The position numbers were made by a program, and so were the translations under genes. Below the pieces are notes generated by a model. The model was not told where the DNA came from. It worked only from the letters and a program-made list of their open reading frames with translations, and did not search any database. Below, piece after piece: positions 1-5,672 of a DNA stretch of 7,710 bases. Positions within the stretch are counted from its first letter, which is position 1. The number at the start of each line of letters is the position of its first letter. Origin of the DNA: Bacteroidales bacterium Bact_23 (lineage in GTDB: Bacteria > Bacteroidota > Bacteroidia > Bacteroidales > Lentimicrobiaceae); assembly GCA_001603685.1 (NCBI GenBank), contig LUZO01000378.1, positions 1-7,710 on the forward strand, read 5' to 3'.

Positions 1-45
1 GTATTTCCCGAGCTGATGAAAGACAAAAAAGTCAAAAATTTTTAA
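1..45 (+). CDS. 3' end of a plus-strand gene (partial, unidentified)
   Basis: Frame 1 is open from the window edge through 14 codons (VFPELMKDKKVKNF) to TAA at 43-45. The lysine-rich ending looks like a natural C-terminus, and an A/T-rich intergenic stretch with a palindrome follows. Frame 2 stops at once. Frame 3 stays open somewhat longer but reads into the palindrome and looks non-coding. The fragment is too short to identify a family. It is called from position and composition only, and could be chance. Confidence 0.4.
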   Translation, partial: VFPELMKDKKVKNF

Positions 46-57
46 TTAACAATCCAT

Positions 58-89
58 TTTTACAGGTTTTTTTTTGAAAACCTGTAAAA
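58..89 (+). repeat. 13-bp perfect palindrome between the upstream gene and the OMP promoter
   Basis: The left arm (58-70, TTTACAGGTTTT core) pairs perfectly over 13 bp with the right arm (77-89), leaving a 6-nt loop at 71-76. No T-tract follows on the plus strand, so it is not a classic intrinsic terminator, although it lies 12 bases after the stop codon of the upstream partial gene. It encloses the -33 TTTG (73-76) of the next promoter, so it may act as an operator, a terminator hairpin for the upstream gene, or both. The structure is seen directly; its role is inferred. Confidence 0.6.
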
Positions 90-103
90 CAGCCCTATAT
101 TTG
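73..103 (+). promoter_or_regulatory. Bacteroidota-type sigma-ABfr promoter of the OMP gene
   Basis: TTTG at 73-76, a 19-bp spacer, then TATATTTG at 96-103 match the Bacteroidota primary-sigma consensus (-33 TTTG, -7 TAnnTTTG) without mismatch. Transcription would start around 106-110, giving an A-rich leader of roughly 65-70 nt with no Shine-Dalgarno sequence. This is typical of highly expressed genes in the phylum. Confidence 0.75.
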
Positions 104-175
104 CGCAAACTTTTGAGCAAGTAAAAACAATCAGAAAAAAAACAACCTAAAACGATAATTTTAATCAAACCCATT

Positions 176-2623
176 ATGAAAAAAGCAATCTACAAATCTG
201 CCATGATGCTCCTGATCCTGATGTTCGGCTTAGCTCCTGTGCTGGTTTCCGGGCAGGACGAAGGTACAGGTACAAGTAAGGCTACATCATCTTATGACAA
301 ACACTTTTTCCTGCAGGCAAGCGGGGGAATTTCACAGTTTTACGGTGATGTGAACGAATACTACATGTACAACAAAAGGGTAAACGGATTCTACGGTGTT
401 GGTGCCGGTTACCAGTTCAGCCCCGTTATTGGCCTCCGCGGAGTATTCAATAATGGCTGGGTTGTTAGTACATATGAAGAGAAGGATCTCAGGATGTCAT
501 CCAGTCTTTGGGACGGCCAGTTGCATCTGACTGCCAGCCTCTCAAATCTGATTTTCGGATACAAACCTGAGCGCTTCCTTAATTTCTACGCATTTGCCGG
601 AGGCGGAATGGCAACCTTCTCATCTGTTCTGTACAAAAACAGCAATGAAGAGACGCTCGACCGCTTCGGACCGCAGGCTCCGGCTCCTTTCGATCAGAAA
701 GCACACACAGAATTTGTAATCCCCGCAGGTCTTGGACTTAACATCAGACTTGCTGAGAAATGGGATCTGAACCTCGAGTTCAACCACCGCACCATGTTTG
801 TTGACGACCTCGACATTCTGGAAAGCAACGACAAAAACGATGCTTACTCAACTCTGATGCTGGGTGTTACCTACAAATTCAAACCGAGCGCCAACCTGAA
901 GAGCATGGAGAAAAACTATGGTCTGGTTAAATACGAAACCACTCCTGATCCGCTCGTAAGAGTAGGCGACACCGTTTGTGTAAATGTTAAGGTTACCTTC
1001 CCTGAGAAATATTTCGCAAAGAAGGCTGCCATGAACTTCCAGCCTGAAATTAAGTATGCGGGAACTTCATACAAACTGAAACCGGTTAACTTCCAGGGCG
1101 AAGATGTAAACGGCGACGGAATCGTTATCAACTACAAGAACGGCGGAAGCTACACCTATGTTGACTGCATCCCCTACCAGCCGGGCATGAATGTTTCTGA
1201 CCTCGTTGTATCACCCACCCTGTACGAGCCGAAAGAGCCCGTTTCGCTGAATGCAAAACCCGAAGACATTAAAGGTAAATACAGAGTAATCGATCTGCCT
1301 GAGCGTAAGCTTGCCGACGGCGTTATCATTACCGGATCAAAAATCTATCACGATGAAGATCTGATTCTTGCAGATCACGGATATGAAAAGGAAACCATCA
1401 TTAAGGAAAACGCTACCATCTACTTCCAGGTTAATCTGCACGACCTGAATCTGAACCTGCCTCTGAACAGGAACAACCAGGTACAGAAGAAACTTGACGA
1501 TCTGGCTGCTTTCATTAAGAAAGGTTACACCATCCGCGACATCGATATCAATGCATGGGCATCACCCGAAGGTGAGGAGAGCTTTAACCAGGGACTGTCA
1601 GAGCGCCGTGCGCACACTGCCAGGAAACACCTGCTTGACATGATTAAAAAGATGGCAAAGGACAAGAAAGAGCCTTTCATCATTGAGAAACCCGATGAGA
1701 CTCTGAAATTCAACCTCTACGCCAATGGCGAAGACTGGAACGGATTCATGCAGGCTATCGAAGCTTCGAACATCGCCGACAAGAACATCATTAAGAATGT
1801 GGTTAACTCACATCCCGATGTTGCAAAACGCGAGCAGGAAATCCGCAACATGAGCGTTGTTTACAAGGAAATCGAAGACGAGATCCTGCCTCCGCTCCGC
1901 CGCGCCGTTATCCAGGTTAACTGCTTCCAGCCCAAGAAGAGCGATGAGCAGATTGCTACCCTTGCAACCAGCAATCCTTCGGAACTCGACAACAAGGAGC
2001 TGCTCTATGCTGCTACCCTTACCGATGACAACGCTACCAAGCTGAGAATCTACAAAGCCGCTACCACCCAGTTCCCCAACGACTGGAAAGGCTTCAACAA
2101 CGCCGCTTACTATGAACTGCTTGACAACCAGCTTGGCGAGGCTGCTTCACACCTAAACAAAGCCGACCAGCTTGAGCCGAACAACAAGGCCGTTGTATTC
2201 AACCTTGGAGCACTTGCTTCGAAGAAGAACGACTTCAAAGGCGCTGCCGCTCAGTATGCAAAAGCCAAGACTCTGGGTGCCGACATCAACTACAACCTCG
2301 GTCTGACTCAGATTGCTGCCGGTAAATACGACCAGGCTCTGAACCTGATGGGCGGCAGGAAGTGCAACACCAATGTTGGCCTTGCTCAGATCATGACCGG
2401 TAAATTCTCAGAAGCTGCCGGCACACTGAAGTGCGCTACCGAAACTGCTCACAACTACTATCTGATGGCAGTTGCCGGTGCACGCAATGGCGACATCAGA
2501 ATGATTGTTGAAAACCTGACAAAAGCCATCGAAAAGGATCCTTCACTGAAAGCTCAGGCTGCTGAAGACCGCGAATTCATCAAATTCTTCAACAATGCTG
2601 AATTTATGAACCTGGTTAAGTAA
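176..2623 (+). CDS. Outer-membrane protein: beta-barrel, OmpA-like and TPR domains
   Basis: An 815-residue outer-membrane protein, probably anchored in the outer membrane and reaching into the periplasm. Residues 1-26 are a signal peptide with likely cleavage at VSG/Q. Residues about 43-235 alternate amphipathic strands and glycine/aromatic turns, as in an 8-stranded OmpA/OmpW-type barrel, ending in the strand YSTLMLGVTYKFKP. Residues about 240-400 form a beta-rich linker. Residues about 410-580 resemble an OmpA C-terminal domain: strand ATIYFQVN (413-420), then INAWASPEGEE and LSERRAH (458-480). Arg478 matches the peptidoglycan-binding Arg of OmpA, but Ser463 seems to replace the usual Asp. 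Residues about 600-790 are degenerate TPR helices (AAYYELLDNQLGEAASHL, FNLGALASKKNDFKGAA). The start follows the promoter by about 70 nt and begins the signal peptide. The gene is monocistronic, with its own promoter and terminator. A strong preference for codons such as AAC, GAC and ACC suggests high expression. The exact role, structural or as an assembly scaffold, is not known. Confidence 0.85.
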   Translation: MKKAIYKSAMMLLILMFGLAPVLVSGQDEGTGTSKATSSYDKHFFLQASGGISQFYGDVNEYYMYNKRVNGFYGVGAGYQFSPVIGLRGVFNNGWVVSTYEEKDLRMSSSLWDGQLHLTASLSNLIFGYKPERFLNFYAFAGGGMATFSSVLYKNSNEETLDRFGPQAPAPFDQKAHTEFVIPAGLGLNIRLAEKWDLNLEFNHRTMFVDDLDILESNDKNDAYSTLMLGVTYKFKPSANLKSMEKNYGLVKYETTPDPLVRVGDTVCVNVKVTFPEKYFAKKAAMNFQPEIKYAGTSYKLKPVNFQGEDVNGDGIVINYKNGGSYTYVDCIPYQPGMNVSDLVVSPTLYEPKEPVSLNAKPEDIKGKYRVIDLPERKLADGVIITGSKIYHDEDLILADHGYEKETIIKENATIYFQVNLHDLNLNLPLNRNNQVQKKLDDLAAFIKKGYTIRDIDINAWASPEGEESFNQGLSERRAHTARKHLLDMIKKMAKDKKEPFIIEKPDETLKFNLYANGEDWNGFMQAIEASNIADKNIIKNVVNSHPDVAKREQEIRNMSVVYKEIEDEILPPLRRAVIQVNCFQPKKSDEQIATLATSNPSELDNKELLYAATLTDDNATKLRIYKAATTQFPNDWKGFNNAAYYELLDNQLGEAASHLNKADQLEPNNKAVVFNLGALASKKNDFKGAAAQYAKAKTLGADINYNLGLTQIAAGKYDQALNLMGGRKCNTNVGLAQIMTGKFSEAAGTLKCATETAHNYYLMAVAGARNGDIRMIVENLTKAIEKDPSLKAQAAEDREFIKFFNNAEFMNLVK

Positions 2624-2646
2624 GCCTTAACAAAGTATATCTCAAT

Positions 2647-2678
2647 AAAAGCCGGCGGTTTTAACTGCCGGCTTTTTT
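2647..2678 (+). terminator. Intrinsic terminator, probably bidirectional
   Basis: A hairpin with arms 2647-2659 and 2664-2676 (AAAAGCCGGC paired with GCCGGCTTTT, extended inward with one G-T wobble to a 4-nt loop) ends in six T residues at 2673-2678. It lies 24 bases after the OMP stop codon. On the minus strand the A-run at 2647-2650 becomes a T-tract (TTTTATTG), so it could also end transcripts from the GH26-like gene. Confidence 0.9.
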
Positions 2679-2801
2679 ATTTCTATAAGCTAATTCTGAC
2701 AAGGATTTTGATTCTTGTAAGGCCGGTGTTCAAACAATAAAGAAAAAGAATGAAGCCACCAGACAACAGCCACTTATATTCGGTTTTACATTATAATATA
2801 C

Positions 2802-2824
2802 TGTAGCAATTGGTTCTTGCTACA
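2802..2824 (-). repeat. 8-bp inverted repeat spanning the stop codon of the GH26-like gene
   Basis: TGTAGCAA (2802-2809) and TTGCTACA (2817-2824) are perfect reverse complements around a 7-nt loop. The TAG stop codon (2822-2820 on the minus strand) lies inside one arm. No T-tract follows in the minus direction, so it is not a standard terminator. It may stabilise the 3' end of the message or mark the breakpoint at which the gene was cut short. Confidence 0.5.
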
Positions 2825-3872
2825 ATTCCGTTACTCCAAATTCAAGGATGGCATAAGGCTTATTCAAGGATACTTCCTTCATTTTCCGATATGCTTTCCT
2901 GATCAGCTCCTCAGGATTAACATAATCTTCGCCCTTCTGCTGCGGGCCATAGGTGCTGACTCCAATCCAGTTGATATAGTCATCACCGGGATAATAGTAA
3001 ACCGGCGCATTCCACCATTCTTCCGGGTCGTCATTGACATCGAAATGGAAAAACCAGGTAATATTGCTGCATCCCTCCTGATTGCAAAGTTCGATGATAT
3101 GGCGGTAAGCATCCCTGAATATCTCAGGCCCGTCGGGATAACCGGGATCGCCGTACCGGCCGGTAGTGCCTCCTCCGTAATATGAACCGTTCCACGGGAA
3201 CCATCTGCCGTTAACTTCGGTACCGAACTCCACCAGCAGGCTGCTTCTGCAGCTTTTGGCTTCATTTGCCCAGGCTTTAATTGTCCGGTCATATTTCCCG
3301 CTGACAATGTCAAGCATTTGATACTTCGGATCAGCCTGATTTTCCACAAAAACACTCCGGAACATCAGGCGGATAAACGGCACACTCCCCGCTCCGGCGA
3401 TCACTTCAACTGCTTCTTTCGGAAAGATCAGGCTATCCATCCAATTGTTCGAAAAGTAAGCCCAGGCAATCTCCTTCTGCGCCAGTTGCTCAAAATCCTC
3501 AATCTTCCCGGCTGAGACCACATCTTCCGTTCCTCCAAAACCGGGGAAAGCTGAATGGTAAATCCTTTCCGGCACCGGCACCAGCCCGCCGTTTTCAAAC
3601 AGGCAACCTGTGATAAAAATATCGTTACTCACCATTTTCCGGTAAGTTTCCAACGATTCTGACGAAGAATTGATGGTAAGGCGTGTATGGTCAAAATCTT
3701 CGTGCCACCACGAAATTGCACGGATATCCGGATATCTGCCCGAGGTAATCTCTGCGAAATAACGCTCAATCCAAACGGATTTGGACCGAGGCGAATCATC
3801 ACCTTTACTGCATCCGTGAAAAGCAGATACCAGTGACAAAAGGATAATTAACAGAGTTCCGAACCGTTTCAT
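2820..3872 (-). CDS. GH26-like glycoside hydrolase lipoprotein, apparently circularly permuted
   Basis: A 350-residue lipoprotein related to family GH26 (beta-mannanase-like TIM-barrel retaining hydrolases). Signal peptide 1-20 ends FHG/C21. The sequence SKGDD after Cys21 resembles the Bacteroidota surface-export signal, so the enzyme may face outside. Core strands in order: beta1 YHSAFPGFGG (105-114), beta2 IAWAYFSNNW (135-144), beta3 VPFIRLMFRS (164-173), beta4 LLVEFGTEVNG with putative acid/base Glu219 (212-222), beta5 ITWFFHFDVND (271-281), beta6 INWIGVSTYG (300-309) and beta7 PYAILEFG with putative nucleophile Glu344 (339-346). The protein stops six residues later. The expected helix, beta8 and tail are instead at the N-terminus: VWIERYFAEITSG (33-45), IRAISWWHEDF (50-60) and SLETYRKMVSNDIFI (73-87). 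The permutation is inferred from my memory of the family; no alignment was run. The gene lies 38 bp after the unknown secreted protein, probably in one operon, with a GGAG Shine-Dalgarno-like site four bases before ATG. The substrate is unknown and no SusC/SusD pair is nearby. Confidence 0.8.
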   Translation of the reverse strand: MKRFGTLLIILLSLVSAFHGCSKGDDSPRSKSVWIERYFAEITSGRYPDIRAISWWHEDFDHTRLTINSSSESLETYRKMVSNDIFITGCLFENGGLVPVPERIYHSAFPGFGGTEDVVSAGKIEDFEQLAQKEIAWAYFSNNWMDSLIFPKEAVEVIAGAGSVPFIRLMFRSVFVENQADPKYQMLDIVSGKYDRTIKAWANEAKSCRSSLLVEFGTEVNGRWFPWNGSYYGGGTTGRYGDPGYPDGPEIFRDAYRHIIELCNQEGCSNITWFFHFDVNDDPEEWWNAPVYYYPGDDYINWIGVSTYGPQQKGEDYVNPEELIRKAYRKMKEVSLNKPYAILEFGVTEL

Positions 3873-3910
3873 ACCACTCCGGTTAACACGAAAGAAAAGC
3901 AGGGAAACGA

Positions 3911-5455
3911 TTAAAAGTAAGCCATCTTATTGATATAGAACACATACTTGTTATTCCTGCTGGTCACATAGTTGTTCTTAACCTGCTGATAGCCGTAAAC
4001 GATAAAGTAATTGTTGTACCAGTGTTCGATGATGCTGTTCTCATCATTTGATACACGATCGCGGGGGTTCAGGGTTTCAATTGCGGTGTGTGCGATACTC
4101 TCCACCGTTTTATTCTGGTCGATAAGCTTGGTTGAGAGGTTCCCTTCGTTGGCGTAAGCCAATACCAGCCCATCCTGCTCCTCCCATGCAAGCACCCGGC
4201 GTTTCAGGCGCTGAGTCAGCAGGTCCTGAAATTCGAGGTCGTTATTCCACAACAGGTTGCCCGATTTATCAAAACCGGCAATAAAGGTGGTGAGGTACCT
4301 GAAACCTTCGAAAATGGCGTAGGTGGACGGATAGGGCCGCCCGTAATAATCATAAACCATCGTGGTAACGGTACGGTATTCAGGGTAATAGGCCTCGGCA
4401 ATAAAGATATACTGATCTTTCCAGGGGAAAATCGGGTGGGACAGGATATCGTGATCCATGGAAAAGTCGCGTCCGCGCTCAAGCCGGCCGGCTGTACGCC
4501 TTAACCGCAAATCGGAGGGGCGTCGCAAATACCTGAAAAAGTTCTCAAAATCGGTAAACTCAAACAAATTGGTTTTCTCCTCCTGATTGTTCTTAATCAC
4601 AATGGAGAAGAAACCGGTGGATGCCACCCCGATCGATTCAACGCCCTGAATTGTACGGGTTTTGCTGGTACGCCCGTACGAGCCGATGATTAGATCGGTT
4701 TCAGCGTCGGCGCGATACACAAATGCGGTGTTGATCATCCGGTTATCGTCGAACTTATTCAGCTGAAGGGTTGAGATAACCTGCCCGCTCGAATAGGACT
4801 TAACCAGATAATAGGCGCGTTTTTTGGCTGAACCGGGCGTCCTGATGATGGCTGAAATAATCCCCGAAGGCTGGTCGATGCTGATGGATTCAATAACGGC
4901 GGTGCCGGCCACTCCCGGCGAAATCTGCGATACCTGTCTGCTGCCGAACTGATAGACCAGCATGATGGATTCGTCGTTTTTGATGTTGATGCCTGCCACC
5001 GCAAACTGCCCGCCAATGCTGAAATAGGCCATTCCGGCTTTTTCGGGAATGGTGTAGGTGATCTCAACCATTGAACCGTCGCTCACATTAATGTCCAGAA
5101 CCCTAAAATTCCCCTCGCCCGAGCCGCGCGGATAGTGAAAGAAACTAATCAGGTGATTGTTGCTGTAGAGCGTTTCTTCATGCGAAAAGCCTCTGGGAAG
5201 AGCAAAAGTCCTCCGCCAGACCTCTTTCAGATCGGCATCGAGCATTGCCGTAACCCACAGCAGATTGTTGTTATCATCGGTATCGGCACTCAGATAGGTA
5301 ATGGTTACGCCGTTCTCGCCACAGGGTACAACCTTGTAGATATCAGCATCTTCCTTAACGGGAATTTCAATTCTGACCGGTTTGTTGGCCTGTGCCATCA
5401 GGCCGGCCGGCACCCAGAACAACAATAATAACAGGGTTGCTATATGTCTTTTCAT
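3911..5455 (-). CDS. Secreted protein of unknown function, possibly beta-propeller-like
   Basis: I do not recognise a named family in this 514-residue protein. Residues 1-21 are a signal peptide (hydrophobic run LLLLLFWVPAGL, likely cleavage LMA/Q22), so it is exported to the periplasm or outer membrane. The mature part is almost entirely short beta strands separated by polar turns. Two stretches look like propeller blades: LLWVTAMLDADLKEVWRRTF (65-84) and LTTFIAGFDKSGNLLWNNDL (388-407), each with a strand, an Asp-rich turn and a Trp, as in WD/PQQ-type repeats. An arginine-rich patch lies at 308-330 (RYLRRPSDLRLRR). No catalytic motif, transmembrane barrel signature or C-terminal sorting domain is evident. 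The start codon begins the signal peptide and lacks a Shine-Dalgarno sequence. The gene follows dnaK after 217 bp and a terminator, and precedes the GH26-like lipoprotein by 38 bp, so the two may be co-expressed. A beta-propeller is a guess from pattern only. Confidence 0.75.
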   Translation of the reverse strand: MKRHIATLLLLLFWVPAGLMAQANKPVRIEIPVKEDADIYKVVPCGENGVTITYLSADTDDNNNLLWVTAMLDADLKEVWRRTFALPRGFSHEETLYSNNHLISFFHYPRGSGEGNFRVLDINVSDGSMVEITYTIPEKAGMAYFSIGGQFAVAGINIKNDESIMLVYQFGSRQVSQISPGVAGTAVIESISIDQPSGIISAIIRTPGSAKKRAYYLVKSYSSGQVISTLQLNKFDDNRMINTAFVYRADAETDLIIGSYGRTSKTRTIQGVESIGVASTGFFSIVIKNNQEEKTNLFEFTDFENFFRYLRRPSDLRLRRTAGRLERGRDFSMDHDILSHPIFPWKDQYIFIAEAYYPEYRTVTTMVYDYYGRPYPSTYAIFEGFRYLTTFIAGFDKSGNLLWNNDLEFQDLLTQRLKRRVLAWEEQDGLVLAYANEGNLSTKLIDQNKTVESIAHTAIETLNPRDRVSNDENSIIEHWYNNYFIVYGYQQVKNNYVTSRNNKYVFYINKMAYF

Positions 5456-5486
5456 GGTAAAGTTTCCAATGAAGAGGTAAAGGTAA

Positions 5487-5501
5487 GCATAATCTTTATG
5501 C
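5487..5501. repeat. Small palindrome in the leader of the 514-residue protein gene
   Basis: GCATAA and TTATGC form a perfect 6-bp inverted repeat around TCT, 32 bases before the start codon at 5455. It could be an operator half-site pair or a weak leader hairpin. At this length chance is also possible. Confidence 0.25.
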
Positions 5502-5541
5502 CTGATTAAACGGATTTCTGCAAAACCGGAACCCGCCCCCG

Positions 5542-5584
5542 CTACCTTCAGGTTTTACCCGAGCTTTACTCCAAAAACAGGTAG
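5542..5584 (-). other. Possible bulged leader hairpin upstream of the 514-residue protein gene
   Basis: CTACCT (5542-5547) plus GTTTT (5552-5556) can pair with AAAAC (5574-5578) plus AGGTAG (5579-5584), leaving a 4-nt bulge on one side and a 17-nt loop. It lies between the dnaK terminator and the next gene. No known riboswitch is recognised, and no convincing TAnnTTTG promoter was found in this gap. Confidence 0.2.
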
Positions 5585-5605
5585 AGAACCGAATGGCTTA
5601 AAACA

Positions 5606-5635
5606 CAACAGGCGGATCATCCGACCCGCCTGTTG
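5606..5635 (-). terminator. Intrinsic terminator of dnaK
   Basis: CAACAGGCGG (5606-5615) and CCGCCTGTTG (5626-5635) form a perfect 10-bp GC-rich stem with a 10-nt loop. It begins 37 bases past the dnaK stop codon. On the minus strand the stem is followed by TGTTTTAAG, a short T-tract. This separates dnaK from the next gene, which should therefore have its own promoter. Confidence 0.8.
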
Positions 5636-5672
5636 CTGCAAATTTCGTGCAGAAGCTATGCTTTATACACAA

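Noticed and set aside
1103..1126. Calcium-binding-like loop DVNGDGIVI in the outer-membrane protein
   Set aside because: It resembles an EF-hand or dockerin loop (DxNxDG), but there is only one copy, the flanking helices are missing, and it lies in a beta-rich linker; probably a turn.
2679..2801. A small gene or missing C-terminal part of the GH26-like protein in the gap
   Set aside because: All three minus-strand frames after the stop codon were read. They hit stops or give low-complexity Phe-rich sequence with no beta8-like motif.
2817..3185. Plus-strand open frame of 122 codons opposite the GH26-like gene
   Set aside because: It is antisense to a gene with a clear signal peptide and family motifs, has no promoter or leader, and its translation has no recognisable domain.
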